Source: Centrapalus pauciflorus (lineage: Eukaryota; Streptophyta; Magnoliopsida; Asterales; Asteraceae). Taken from it: a DNA stretch of 64,000 nt. Where the stretch lies: NCBI GenBank assembly GCA_020465985.1, contig JAANYP010002833.1, positions 124,001 through 188,000 on the forward strand, written 5' to 3'. A program made the position numbers and the translations under genes. A model generated the notes under the pieces. That model was not told the DNA's origin, did no database searches, and saw nothing but the letters and a program-made list of their open reading frames with translations. Below are positions 34,061 to 46,854 of the stretch, in pieces (the stretch's first letter is position 1; each line of letters begins with the position of its first letter).

Positions 34061-34460
34061 TAAAAGCACAAACTATGCAGCACACTTATTTTATCCGAGA
34101 GAAGTAAGAAATTTGTAGATTACTATGACGCTTCACACAATGGGTTGAAATAGAAAGATAGGGTCATAGCTTATACTTTATGAAAACTTAAGGTTCACTA
34201 GGTGAAGTACACAACGCATGATTAAGAGCTAGAAGCAGTTTTCTTTGCCCTTATGACTTGGAGACATTACTTGTACTATACAAAGTGTACTGTATTCACG
34301 GACTATAAGAGCCTCCAACACATCTTGAATCAGAAAGTGTTGGATATGAGTTAGCGTCGTTGGATGGAGAAATTAAGTGATTACAACTTTGAAATTCGTT
34401 ATCACCCGAGGAAAGCTAATGTAGTTGCAGACACTCAGAGCCGAAAAGGAACGAGCTAAG
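34061..34460 (+). pseudogene. H RNase H remnant
   Basis: The blocks HYLYYTKCTVFTDYKSLQHIL, RRWMEKLSDYNFEIRYHPRKANVVADTQS are readable in one frame with a TAG in the middle (about 34352). This is the gypsy RNase H C-terminal half. The first part is broken. Confidence 0.8.
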
Positions 34461-34499
34461 CCGTTAATAGTACGAGCCATAGTTATGACCATTCAACCA

Positions 34500-35320
34500 A
34501 ACCGTCCTTCCTTAGTTCATGATGCACAAGTAGAAACTGTTGAGGAAAATATGAAAAAAAAAAAAAAATGAAGCCCTGCACGGAATGGATAAATAGATTA
34601 GGAATAAGGACTAATGGAAATCGATACTTCTTGAATAGAGTCTGATTACCCTGTTTTGGTGGAGTAAGAAAGCCGATTATAGATAAAGGACACAAATCAA
34701 GATATGTCATTCACCCCGGATCCAATAAAATGTATCATGACCTTAAGGAGCTATATTGGTGGCCTAACATGAAGGATGAAATTGCCACATATGTCAACAA
34801 AATCCTAGCATGCTCCAAAGTTAAGACAAACATAAGAAAACATTTGATTAATAGTCGACCGCCTAACAAAGTCCGCGCATTCCTCTCAATCAAAGAGAAC
34901 AACATGATGAATAAGCTAGTCCAAACGTACCTCAAGGAAGTCGTCTCCGGACACGGAGTGCCTCTTATAATCATTTCAGATACGGATAGCAGATCTACAT
35001 CTAGGCAACTATTACAGCAATCTTTGGATAAAAACTTGGACATGAGTACCACATATCCCCCTCAGGCCGATGGTCAGAATAATAGAACGATCCAAACTCT
35101 AGAACATACATTAAGAGCCTGTGTAAAGGATACTCAATTGCCTAAGTGGAATCATCGTACTACAATAGCTACCACTCGAGTATTAAAGTTGCTCCGTTTG
35201 AGGCCCTCTACGGGCGAAAGTGTCGATCACCAATTTGTTGGGAAGAAGTAGGAGATAGCCACATCACTGGTGCTAAGATCATTCACGAAACTACCAAAAA
35301 GATTGTAAAGATGCGGAACT
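34500..35320 (+). pseudogene. H integrase remnant
   Basis: The zinc-binding HHCC domain is visible (HPGSNKMYHDLKELYWWPNM, then ILACSKVKTN with one of the two cysteines changed). The core shows ISDTDSRSTSRQ, YPPQADGQNNRTIQTLEHTLRACV. The third catalytic position, normally Glu in DGQSERT, is Asn. The open piece 34730-35251 joins the zinc domain to the late core with the first catalytic region missing, so an internal deletion is present. Confidence 0.85.
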
Positions 35321-35850
35321 GACTGAAAGTTGCCCGCGATTGTCAGAAAGTTATGCAGATGTAGGGAGAAAATCCCTTGAGTTCTATTTAGGAGAACCAA
35401 TACCAATAAAAGTCTCGACGTGGAAGGGTGTGATACGATTAGGAAAATAAGAACCCTCGATACATTGGATGATACAAAATCTTAAAGGGAACTGGACTCG
35501 TAGCTTATCATTTAGAGCTACCACCAGAGATTAACAGCACGCACAATACCTTCCACGTATCGAATCTGAAGAAGTCTTTGTTAGATGAAACACTTGTTAC
35601 CCGTTGGAAGAGATTCAGCTAACTGATAAACCTCACTTCATCAAAGAGCCGGTAGAAATCATGGAAAGTAAGGTCAAAGGATTGAAGCACAGTCGTATAC
35701 CCATCCTTAAGGTCAGATGAAATTCTAGACACGGGCCAGAATTCACTTAGGCATGGAAAGGCCAGTTTAAGCAAACATACTCTCATCTATTCTTAAATAA
35801 CAATACCCCTGAGGAAACAAGACAAAATTTCCGGACGAAATTCCCTTAAC
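35321..35850 (+). pseudogene. H integrase C-terminus, chromovirus-type tail
   Basis: Across stops the sequence reads LELPPEINSTHNTFHVSNLKK, then EPVEIMESKVKGLKHSRIPILKVR and a SRHGPEFT-like stretch. This is the conserved C-terminal end of Tekay/Del-type pol that carries the chromodomain-like part. It supports lineage assignment only. Confidence 0.75.
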
Positions 35851-35860
35851 AGGGAGAGAC
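35851..35860 (+). other. Polypurine tract of H
   Basis: AGGGAGAGAC immediately precedes the 3' LTR. It primes plus-strand DNA synthesis. Confidence 0.7.
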
Positions 35861-37305
35861 TGTAACATCCGACATTAAACCAGGTTAGCAACTACGACCT
35901 AATCAGTATTTAAAAGCCAATTATAACCTAATCAGTGGTCATTAGAAATTAATCAAAGTGATTAACAAGGCTCACGAAGAAATTCAACTCAATTAGAATC
36001 AAATTCATCGGTGCGATGAATCGGGAAATCAATTAATCCGGTCGATTTACGATATAAAGGATTAATTCAACTATGTACATAATTAAATTATGATTAGTGA
36101 CACTAATCATACCCTAATACAATTACTTAACATTAATTATGCAAGACTAAAACAATTCATTAAAGCAATGCATCCAAAAGTATTTATTAATTTACATAAA
36201 AAGGGAAATACAAGAATACATTCTAAATACTTTTATACAAAAAAAAAATAAAAAACAAAATACATCATTTTATACCATAAAAGTCATCCAACACAAAAGG
36301 GGAACACACTTTTGTGTCCCCTTTGACTTTCATTAAAAATATTGAAAAGAATTCCTCGCTTTTTCTACTTTTTCAACATGTTGGTAAAGTGTCAAACACC
36401 ACCTTTTCTTTCATAATTTGCAAGACCAATTCTATTCAATAAATAGAGGACTCATTTCTCATTTCATTCACACCTTGAAAGATCAAAATCCTCTCATCTT
36501 TTCTCTCAAAAAAAATCAACCAAGAGCAACCAAGAACACCAAAGTTGCATCTTTTTGTTTCTTCAAGTTCTTCGAGTGTTTCTTTGGTGCAACAATTCAA
36601 GAACTCAACTCCTACTCATTTGCATTCTTTTAATACATCAAAGTAAGTAAAAACAACCTTATTACTTCTTTTATTTAACTTGTTACAACTCTTGCATAAT
36701 GTATATAATCACCAACAACAACAAGTTTCATTAAAACTCAAGTTTATAAGTCACTAGTTTTGTTTTTAATTTGCTTTCTTCAAATGTGTTTATAAATATA
36801 TAAACACATCATATAAGTGTAAATATTATGAAAATAAGTGATATATATGTGTTTTATAACTTTTATACAAGTAGTCTTCGAATAAACAACAAAAATCACT
36901 AGTTAGTTCAAGTTTATATACTACGGATTTTCGGCTGAAATATTACGTCGACTTTGAAAAATCATAACTAATTCATATCTTAACGTAATAAGTTGATTCT
37001 TATCCCAAAAGTTAGATCTATGTCTTAACTAAAAATCTGGATGTTTTCATAATTTAATATGGAGTTTATAACCCCCAAATATTATTTGGGAACCCGAAAG
37101 TTTGACAGCTCAAAAATGGCCAACATAGGGTTTCAACAAGCTTTTTCCCCAACCTAAACATCTCAATAAATGGTCGTTCTTGACTTTAAAAATTCATTTT
37201 TTATAGTAGTTTAATGTCCAAGAAAACCAAAGCCTAAAACGTTTTGGAGCTTGGTCAAAAACAGCCTCAAAGTAGGCCGAAAAACCTTCGAAAAAACTGG
37301 AAAAA

Positions 37306-37374
<69 letters not shown>

Positions 37375-37809
37375 TTCCATGGAGTCCCATATTAGATTGG
37401 AGTTCTGGAGTCCATATTAAATGTACATGTTCATTACAATAAAATATTTTATTTCATGCAAAAATGTAATATATAAACGTTCAAAAGTGAACTATTGTTG
37501 AACAATTCACACAATTTGAAGTTCATTACGATAAAAATGTTATATTTCATGCAAAAATACAATATGCACATCTTCAAAGTGCATCATCAGATCACATGTG
37601 CATATTGTTTAAATATTATAATTTTGCATGATATAGAAATTTTTTTTATCATTATAACTTCAAATGATGTGAACTCGTCAATTGTAATGCACTTTTGAAC
37701 ATGTGTACATTATACTTTTGTATAAAATAAAACATTTTATTGTAATGAACATGTTCATTTAATATTGGACTCCAGGACTCCAGTCTAATATAGGACTCCA
37801 TGGAACTTA

Positions 37810-37883
<74 letters not shown>

Positions 37884-38846
37884 TGATGTTTTAAGTGTGT
37901 TTTATTTATATACTTGTAATGTTGGGTGGTTTAAGATATAAAAATCTATACATATACATATTATCATATATTAGAGATATTAAGTCCCTATGATCATTTA
38001 GGACTCGATTAAACACATCCGGCTTCATCATCCATCAAACAACGCAAATTTGCATTTTACGCTCGTATTTGCAATCGCACTCACGGTGAGTCCTCATAGC
38101 CCCTATTTTTCACACTGTTATGTTTTGGGGTTGAAATACATGCTACGTTTTCATATGGACACGAAAACAACTTCATTTCTATTATGTATTACACATGTGG
38201 TTCCATCAGCCCTCAAATCATGAACCGTTAATTGCATTTATTTGTAAGCGCGAATATATTGTGGATAGATCTATCAGGAGTCATGTCCCCCATTCGGGTT
38301 AGTTCAGCTCGGCTAACAGCGGATGCATATATATTCAACACACGGTATTACGTATGGGAATACTGCATAGGGCAAACTAATTTAATTAAGCTTCGGTTAC
38401 ATGATGGTTTATATGTAATACATAACATGGAATTTAAGATTTTATAAATTCAAACTCAACTGTTGTTGTCCATAAAAGTCAGATTTACGTGTAAACCTAT
38501 GAGCTCACCAACGATTTTTGTTGACGTATTTTAGCGTGTATTTTCAGGAAATTAAGTCAAGTGCACCTCACCGGAAGTATTTTCAAGCTTCCGTACTTTT
38601 GGAGTCGCATGCATTTTCAAACTACCAGAGATTTAGTTGCATTATTTTGATTACTTTAATTATGTATTTAAATCTCTGTATCTTGCGAACTACTCATTTC
38701 ATTTTTGGGTTATGTAAAACATTTCTATAAAAGTTATATCGATGTATTTTTTTTGAAAACGTCCATATGGTGGTCGTTCATTATGATTATGGTTACGCTT
38801 CCGCGACGTCACGCTTCGTTGCCAACCGGGGTAACGGGGTGTGACA
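35861..38846 (+). repeat. 3' LTR of H (2986 bp)
   Basis: It is homologous over its length to the 5' LTR, with many substitutions. It has donor GTAAGTAA at 36643 and acceptor TTTTCAG at 38547. It lacks the minisatellite but carries (TA)n runs (37314-37370 and 37815-37879) separated by a foldback element. Confidence 0.93.
37371..37809. mobile_element. 439-bp foldback MITE inside the TA tract of the H 3' LTR
   Basis: The ends are inverted repeats: TAAGTTCCATGGAGTCC at the left pairs with GGACTCCATGGAACTTA at the right, and pairing continues through the ATTAGA.TGGAGT region with few mismatches. Farther in, ACATGTTCATTACAATAAAA pairs with TTTTATTGTAATGAACATGT. A shifted subrepeat (CATTACGATAAAAATG) lies in the middle. 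It is missing from the 5' LTR of H and from S, so it entered after H. It encodes nothing, and I cannot assign a superfamily. Confidence 0.85.
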
Positions 38847-38851
38847 ATTAA

Positions 38852-40294
38852 CATTGTCTTTCTTCTTCTAGATTTGCTTAACATGCATATTACATTGTAT
38901 TACAATCTCTTGCTTCTTCCAAATTTTTTTAATATTGTCTTTACATAAAAAAACTCTCAGCAAACACTCTTGTTCCCCTTTTCTTCTTAACACCTCTTAT
39001 TCTTTTTTCGTTTCAACACTTTATCTTTGAACCTCTTCACTTAATCGTCAACATGTCTCCAGAGAAAATTGTCTGTTTTATAAGAAAAATTAGAGGTAGT
39101 ACAATGATGATGATAACCGAAAGGTATAGCTTAGCACTTATACAAAAATTGTCCCTTAAAATGTTTATTATTTTTATATGAATTATAAGATTTCTCATTT
39201 GAAAAATTCTTATACTTCGATTAAACATCAGAAACGTTCATCGAAATAATATTTTGTTTCGAAGATGATGGAACATCAATTTTCTCAAGAGATATTATGT
39301 CTACGACTTTTGCATAATCATATGTTGTACCAAATCTTTAAAGTTGATTTCTCAGAAAGCATATCAATTACTTGAATTCCATCATTTCAAATAACATCTG
39401 AGTCCAGATATGCATCAAAATCATCAGAATCATAATAATTGTTCAATTTAAGAATTGGATCTTTTGGAACACTAGGTGATACTCTTCATCATCAAAAATA
39501 TTTCAAAAAAGTTCAAAAAGATCTTAAGACTTTTCTTTCACCTTCCCCCCCCCCCCCCCCCCCCGAATCATTAGTTTCAGAACATTTCCGATCTTGAACA
39601 GGTTGAGAGTCTAAATTGACAAATGAATCTTGTCCTTTTCAGATAAAATATAATTTTTTAATATTGATGGTTGAGTTGTTAAATGAATGATTTGATTTTC
39701 TAAGTCATTTTTAATTACCAGAATTTTATCAACATCCTCATTTAGCAGCTCAATGTCCTTTTTCAGTATTAAAGTTATCCTCCTTTCTGATTCAACTGAG
39801 TTTAAGGACAAATCCAACTCTTTTTGAAGTTCAAAAATTCCGTTTATTTTTAATTAGAGTTGGAACATATGTATAACTTTTCTATGAATCAAATTTCAAA
39901 ATGTTCTTTGAATATGTTATAGTAGGTGTATCAGAAAATTGAACTTCTTTAATATTTCTTTAATCAAGATTCAGTTTCAATTTTACATCCTGTTGCCTAT
40001 TTGAATCTTCTCGTTCCTCGACCTCATCAGATGATTTTGTGAAATTCATAGTATAGCCACGATGCATATATTTCATATAGTAAAGAATTGGTTCTTGGCA
40101 TATTGCAGTTTTCAAACAACGCGGATTTTGAAATCCAAGTCCCATCCTTGAATTATAGAATTCTGTATCTTTTGGTTTATTCAGATGGATTGTTTGATTA
40201 GTGTTTGCTCTTTTTAAAAATTTATCTTCTAACTCTTTAATTTTTTGGTATAGAGCAACACTTCTTGAAGAGAACATCATATTTGGTAAGGTTG
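38852..40294 (-). pseudogene. gag: Element A, 5' segment: gag fragment after gypsy H
   Basis: Pieces at 39611-39817 (coiled coil, LILKKDIELLNEDVDKI) and 39960-40294 (KIKELEDKFLKRANTNQTIHLNKPKDTEFYNS, then MGLGFQNPRCLKTA) match the coiled-coil middle of D gag (AFLKRGQTEQTIHLNQPKETRFYHS, GIGFKNPKYLEKA). A run of 20 C at 39545-39564 interrupts the coding sequence, and stops are frequent. The left part (38852-39540) shows no readable domain. B enters at 40294/40295. Confidence 0.8.
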
Positions 40295-40644
40295 TGTTGT
40301 GGTGGTCCCAAACGAATAATAAACACTCACAATGATTTGTCAATGATAATAAGGCTAAATCATGCAAGAACAAAGAGAATATTAAACTCAGTCAATTTCA
40401 ACGCGTAGACACACTTCTCTAGCGCTAATGCTTTTGAGTATTATAAAGTGAAAAGGATACTTTAAAAATCCCTAGGCACATGCTTTTATACCTAGGTCCT
40501 AAGTATGAGGGGTTGAAACTAACTACCCATTAACTTTCTATCTTAAAAGGAATATTACCCTGAAATAAAGACAATTATATAGAAATGAAATGAATACAAC
40601 TAATTACAAAATAAACCACTTGATTGAATTAAATAATTCTAACA
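40295..40644 (-). repeat. 3' LTR of B (350 bp)
   Basis: On the minus strand it runs TGTTAGAATTATT...CACCACAACA. It starts with the same TGTTAG as D and E and contains TATAAAAG (40483-40490). Confidence 0.88.
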
Positions 40645-40662
40645 TTCTCCCCCTTTTCAATC
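40645..40662 (-). other. Polypurine tract of B
   Basis: GAAAAGGGGGAGAA on the minus strand precedes the LTR directly. It is almost the same as in D. Confidence 0.88.
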
Positions 40663-43600
40663 AATATGGAAAGTGGCATGCTCTCTCAACCGAAGCTCTG
40701 ATTCTGAGGATGACATCAAACCTACGTAACACCTGGCGAAGGTGCAATCTTTCATTTAGTAGCTCTATTGCGTCTCGGATGTCTTGAACTTCCTGTGGCC
40801 TTTTTCAGAGTTCATTGAATTTTATGGCTTCATCCTCTCGGATTCCTCTATTCAATCTGCTCTTATTTGTCTGAGATTCCCATTTGAATAACTTGAGATC
40901 TCCTTGAATTGCAAGTACCTTTTGTGTCCGGTTTTGTTTAAAAAGATTACTCATTGCTCTGGTATTTTGCAAACTCTGAAGCCCGGTTGATAGTAAATCC
41001 TGAAAAGGCTTTGGTTGGGAGCTTTTAGGCCAACTTTAATGAAATAGCCTCACTAGCTAGTTGAAAGTCCTCTAAGCACATGATAGTTGATTGATGTCTC
41101 ATACAACGAGTTAGCGCGACAAGAGTAGTGTCATGACTTAACCGACCCTTGACTTTGTTATTTAGTTTGTCATGCATTCTTTCGATATCATCAAGGGTCA
41201 TAAAGTCAAAATCACTCTCATGCACCTGTTAAGCAGTCTCATCATCTCTTACTATGTCCAATGAAGGTGTGTCAATCGGGCTCTCTTGTACATGCTTATA
41301 GAGAGAATCTTCACTATCTTTGACATAGACCAGTATTCGGACCTTGGTCTTGTCTCCCTCAACATTAGTTGGTTGTATTCGGCCTGTTCAGCTTCGGTTA
41401 TGTCACTGAGTTCCATGAGCAGCATCCTACTGTATTTCTCCAGCTTTTACATGAATACACTTTTGAATTGTTCTTCCACGTAGGGTTCAAGAAATTCATC
41501 CGGTTTCATCTTCATTAGAAACTTCTTGAGACATGTGTTGGAGGTGACTCGATCTCAGCCAGGGGAATTTCCAACATCTTTTAGGCTCGACCATTGTGGT
41601 TGAGCCTTAACTTTTCCCTTTCATCAGGGGGGTAAGTTCTGTATCTTTCCCTTAAAGAACCAGTGAGACTACTAGAGATCTGACTCGTCAAATTTTTTCG
41701 TTAGTTCTTCGGCAAACTCTTGGAAGCAGTTTACCGTACGAGGCTCATTCTCAGTGCGTTGAGGGGTTTTGATTAGTTTTTTCTGGGTTATTGTGGAGGA
41801 GGATACATTGAGCGTGAGTTTTAGGTTGGGTGGAGGGCTGAGAGCTTTTCAATAGATGTGATTTCTTGTTGTGGCTTGTGGGAAGGAGAGTTCAGGAAAT
41901 CAAATGAGGAGGAGGATTTTTGTGACTCCGATTCAGGTTTAGGTTCTTATAGGTCCATCTTTATTTACGAGTCCGAAAGCAGAACGACGCCAATTTTTTC
42001 GGTTGGTGGCTCGTATATTACAATTACCCGAGTCAAACCCTCCTCTACTAGACCTCCCAAGGCTATTGAGACCTGTTCTTCCCTACTCACCACCCTTTCT
42101 GCTACAACCCCTTCACCCATTACCTCCCCCTCACGTTGTAAACGAGGGCGTTTCTCCCCCTCTGGATGTCTGATCATCATGCTTTCTTTTCGGTACAGCA
42201 GTCTGAGGGTGGCAAAGACTCTATAAGCCGATTACTGTCAGCTCCAACCTATCCATCCTCTTATTCAAGTCTGCCTCCACCCTTAAGATAAGTCGTTGGA
42301 TGTTATCTATTGAATTTATGAAAATCGCAGCTGTTCTGGGCAATTAATCTTGTAGAGCGTGGATGACGACATTTGATTGGACTATGGGAGTACCTGAGTT
42401 GTAGCACCTTTTTCCTTAAGTATAAAGAGAAGGGAGGAGTCGTGTGGCTTAGTTATTTCCATAAGGACAGCCAGGTGTGCCCGTGTAACTACTCTAGCAT
42501 CACGGTGAGTTGCCGTTAGCATCTTGGGAGTAATCCCAGGATGACCTGACATGGACGACCTTGATCTAGCCGTGTCTAGATTTTCATCCTTCATTTTCGC
42601 TTAACCAAGTGTGGTGGCGAACCTGGATGTTGTGGGGGACGTCAAATAGACGTCCTTGAGAAGTTGTAGTGTTTTACGAGCTGCGGGAAAGAGATGTGGT
42701 CAAAGGAACGTCAGTCACCAGGGGCGGCAGGTGACTTATATCAACATATCCCCCTCCGAGCGAGTGGGTGATGGCATGTGTGGTATGTCCCCGTGGAATG
42801 AAATAGGTTCTTGTCGATATGAACCTGATTGGCTGGAGGGATGTGCAACGGCTGCTTGAGTAGTAGCCTTTTCAGGATTTGTCCGGCTAAGGGGGGTTGG
42901 TACTCGCTCAACACTTTGTCTTTCCTAGCCCTCAATTCTCAGCCAGTCAGTGATGGTATGTTTGGAGTCAGCGACCTCTGCCTCGTCTACCCCTACTCCC
43001 TCTCACAAATCACTGATCTCCCGCTCACCCATGCCCAATATATTTTCATCTCATACGCCCTCATCCTCACCCATATTGTCCTCACTGTTAGAAGGGGTTG
43101 GCTCAATCGGTTCTGACTAAGGCTCTTCTGGGTAGACACTCATTAAATATAACATTACCCGTTCATTAGACTGATAGGTGTAGAGTACTAAGGATAGTGA
43201 AATGTCCATGACAGACACTTGAGGCAGTTCCCTCGGCAATTTGAATCTTGAGAGCGCCACTGTCTTGTACACGTCGGCTTTTGGCCTTTCGTATATTTCA
43301 TCATCATTATCCATAGCGAACTGGATAAAAGAGCTGGAGGAAGGGTTGGAATAGAATTAATTTTCGCTCACGTTTCATCCCTTTATCTTGTACAGCCCGT
43401 TTTAGTTCATCAAAGATGAACTGGGCTTAGTCATAGTGTCTGTTATAAGTCTGATGGCTTTGTGAGAGAACTGTCGTATCCCAAGGCTTGAACTTGATGG
43501 AGTATTTGAGTGGGGATAGGAATGCATGCGAAGGAGTATTTGGTTGGGGAAAGATATTCAGCGGGTAGGTGTAGAATATGGCGAATGCCATCAAGGGTGA

Positions 43601-43751
43601 GATGGATGGGAACGGAGTCAATTTTGGTGACAAAGTGAGCGATTGCCTCTTCAATGTGTTGGAGGGGATACCAAAATTGTTGAAGGTATATAGAAGGAAC
43701 GGAGATTGTGGTGGTGAGGGTGTAGAAGATGGGATGGCCTTTCAGGATATC
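40663..43751 (-). pseudogene. B third ORF (env-like), decayed
   Basis: Fragments match the D third ORF in order. HPIFYTLTTTISVPSIYLQQFW and GYDSSLTKPSD (43443-43751) are the N-terminal domain, and IYERPKADVYKTVALSRFKLP (43117-43314) is its end. HPEGEKRPRLQ (41965-42180) is the basic NLS-like area. LSHDTTLVALTRCMRHQSTIMCLEDFQLA (41025-41225) is the C-terminal domain. Many stops and shifts lie between. The first residues are cut off by element I. The shared order shows that the whole two-domain protein is ancestral to B and D. Confidence 0.88.
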
Positions 43752-46094
43752 TGTAACAACCAACATCAATTCAGGTTTGCATCCGATATATAATTAATGG
43801 TGATTATTATTAAATCAAGATGTTAACAAAATCATAAGGATTTTCCTTACAAAACATAAACAAATTTAATCGGTGTCATGCGATGAAACAACGAAGAATT
43901 AAATTGTTCAACTTGTCACGTGATGAATTAAACTAACTAAGTTGCATGATTAAATTAGAATTAGTAACATTAATTATGCATTAACAATTCTTAAAACTTT
44001 GATTATGCAAGAAAAAAACATTTTTTACTAAACTAGTGTATCCTATGTAACAAGTATTTACAGAAATACATAAATATGTAAATACATAAAAATACATTTT
44101 AAATACTTATAAAAACTAAATATATAAAAATCCGTCTTTCAACCTAATGACCGGCCCTATACACCTCATCATGTACCCCCCCCCCATTTGACTTCCTATA
44201 TTTTATTTGAAAACACATGCGAAATCAACATCACAACTCTCCATCTTTTGCACCATACTTGGCAAGATATGCACTAAACCTCCCATCCTTATCATCATTT
44301 GCAAGACCTCCCTTCCTCTATAAGTAGATGAGCATTTCTTCATTCATTTTCACACCTTGCAAGAACTAAAAACTCTCCTTTCTCCTCTCATAAAATCCGG
44401 CCAAAGCACCCACATAAACACCAAAGATTTTTTTTAATTGTTCTTTAAACATTCAAGTGTTCTTTGGTGCAAAAAATTCAAGATCACTTCTTCTACATAT
44501 TTTCATTGTTTCTTCTCTAGTGAAAACTACACCTTGTACTTCTTTTATTTATGTTAAAAATATGTCTTGCATAATATAAAAATCACCAACAACAAGTTGC
44601 ATAAAAAACAAAGTTCATAAACAAAGTAGTTTTAGTTTAAAGTTTGCTTCTTCGAATTCGTTTATAAATGCATGAACAAACAATGTGGGCATAAATATTT
44701 TGAGAACAAGGTCTATAAGTGTGTTCATGAACTTTTTTACATATGGTTTTTGGATAAAAAACAATAATCATAAGTTGTTACAAATTTGGTGAAATCCAGA
44801 TTTTCCGACAGAAACATTACATCAACTTTGAAAAATCATAACTAGCTCAAAACTTAACGAAATGAGTGGGGTGATTCTTTTTCCATAATTTAGATCTATG
44901 TCTTACAAAAGATCTGGAAATTTTCATAATTTAATTCGGAGTTTTGAACCCCCAAATATTGTTTACAAACCGAAAGGTCAAATAGCTCATTTGTTGTTTT
45001 CATATACGTTTTAACGGACTATTTCCCTAAACTAAACAACTCGAAAAATTACCGTTTTTAGCTTTAAAATTTCGTAAAACATTGTAGTTTCATAATTAAA
45101 AATATCAAAGTCTAAATCGTATCATAGCTATTTTAACCATAGCCTCAAAGTGGGGCAAAAACCTTGATTAATCCTGGAAATGTTATAAATAAAACTTGAC
45201 CTTTTAAAAAGATTTAATTTACTTGTATGTTGGTTGATTTAAAGTTACAAACCATCGTGCATGCATGTTATCATTTAGATTTAGGACTCGTTTAAGTCCT
45301 TTTTGAACATCGTCACAAGTTAACTTTTCGATCATCACATTCACCGTCACTACTAAAGTGAGTTTCATGGCCCCTATTTTTACATGTTCATATTATTTGA
45401 GGTGAGAATACATGCTCTACTTCTTCTATGGACATAAGTGCTCGAATCATTTTATGTATTACATAAAGTAACTTCACCACTACCCCTAATTATGAACCGT
45501 TAATTACATCGTAAACATGAACGTTATGGATGGATCTATATGGGTTGACGCCCCCATCCGGGATGGTCTCGCCAATCATTAACAGATACATAATCATTTT
45601 ACAATTCTTTGTATTATGGTGTTGGGTACCACATAGGGCATCGAAAGTTAAGCTTTGGGGTCATGGGGCTTATGGTAATACTTAAACTATTGATTCACTT
45701 ACGTTTACAAACTCAATGAAATCTTGTGTTCCATACATTGTCTATATTTATCATATAAACCTATGGGCTCACCAACATTATTGTTGACGTATTTAGCATG
45801 TTATTCTCATGGCCATAAGGGGAAAATCGCATTCATGATTAACACTCAAGATTTAAAAGCTTTTGGAGTCACTAGACCCTTGAAAATACCATGTAGACTG
45901 ACTTGCATAACTAGATCTATTTTCGTCATGTATTTTACTATCCATCATTCGTGAACTCTTTTATTTTGTGATGTAAAACAATATTTTAATTTATGTATTT
46001 CGAAAACATCCCATTTAGAGGTCGTTCATTATGATTGTGACTTTGTTTCCGTGATGTCACGCCTTGTTGCCAAGCGGGGTTTTGGGATGTGACA
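43752..46094 (+). repeat. Element I: 5' LTR of a gypsy element related to H (2343 bp)
   Basis: It starts TGTAACAACCAAC and ends GGGATGTGACA, and is followed by a Met-tRNA primer site. Similarity to the H LTRs is clear in the last 700 bases (ATGAACCGTTAATTACAT..., GTTGACGTATT) but weaker elsewhere, so it is a diverged relative. A TATA-like CTCTATAAGTAG lies near 44316. The donor and acceptor conserved in S and H are both mutated here. Left flank is ATATC. Confidence 0.88.
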
Positions 46095-46116
46095 AATTGG
46101 TATCAGAGACATGGTT
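46095..46116 (+). other. Primer binding site and leader start of element I
   Basis: TGGTATCAGAGACATGG (46098-46114) matches initiator Met-tRNA with one change from the copies in H. The leader is cut by C at 46117. Confidence 0.88.
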
Positions 46117-46779
46117 TGTTGGGAAATATTCTAAGTAGTTCAAACTGTTAGTTAGACTTCTCATACTGTTAGTAGAATTTCTATGTAAGTACAAAATTCA
46201 TGCTGCTAGTTGAAGAATCTCGAGCTGTTAGTGTAAAAGTTCATGCTGCCAGAGTAATTTCACTCAAGCTGCCCTGCTCAGACTGCTAAGAGATTCAAGC
46301 TGCTCAACGGTTTCATAAACAGAAAGTGCTGATATTCAGGAAAAGATATCTACATGAAGATTTCAGCATATCTACTATCAGAGAAGTCAGAGTCCTTGAA
46401 GGAAACAAAATCAGAAAGCATTATAAATACATAGAATAGGTCTTTCTATTGTATAAGAAGTTTCTGCGTATTCAAGTTTGTAATTGCTTTTTGTTTAAGT
46501 TTTCATAAGCCTCTAAGGTTGTAAAACCCTAAAAACAATTTGTGTTCTTCGTCTAATCAAACAGATTAGAGGTGATTGTAATCATTCTGATTCAGCAATA
46601 CAAGCAGTTTTGATTATTACTTGTGTTTATTTGTTATTAATTCTGAAAGCTTTTATCAAAATAATTAAGTGTTATTCCGCAGACTTCTTAATTAGACTTG
46701 ATTCAATACAAGATAATTGGTTTACACTCTGATCAAATCAAATCAGTTAATCTTAGGTAATTAAGTTTAGATCCTAACA
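46117..46779 (+). repeat. 5' LTR of C (663 bp)
   Basis: TGTTGGGAAATATTC...GATCCTAACA, homologous to the G LTR. TATAAATA lies at 46422-46429. The upstream part repeats TTCAAGCTG/TTCATGCTG words. The primer site TGGTATCAGAGG follows at 46782-46793. Confidence 0.92.
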
Positions 46780-46854
46780 AGTGGTATCAGAGGCACAGGT
46801 CGTTCTTTGTTTTTCAAAGTCGAAAGCTTTCTTTTAAATTTTTAATCTTTTGCA

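Larger units (their letters stand above)
28639..38846 (+). mobile_element. Element H: complete but defective Ty3/gypsy element, Tekay/Del-like chromovirus
   Basis: Two LTRs of 3043 and 2986 bp with TGTAACA...GTGTGACA ends flank a 4.2-kb interior with primer site, protease, RT, RNase H, integrase and a chromovirus-type tail. The perfect target duplication ATTAA (28634-28638 and 38847-38851) shows an undisturbed insertion into A gag. Integrase after RT, long LTRs and the FHVSNLKKSL tail fit the Tekay/Del lineage. All coding parts are broken. Confidence 0.93.
40295..43751 (-). mobile_element. Element B: 3' end of a Sirevirus-like copia element
   Basis: It consists of a 3' LTR (40295-40644), a polypurine tract and a decayed third ORF, on the minus strand, cut on its upstream side by gypsy element I at 43752. 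It inserted into A gag (left flank GGTTG). The layout copies the left end of D. Confidence 0.85.

Noticed and set aside
39545..39564. Run of 20 C as a regulatory or quadruplex element
   Set aside because: It lies in decayed gag and is best explained as slippage or a sequencing homopolymer.
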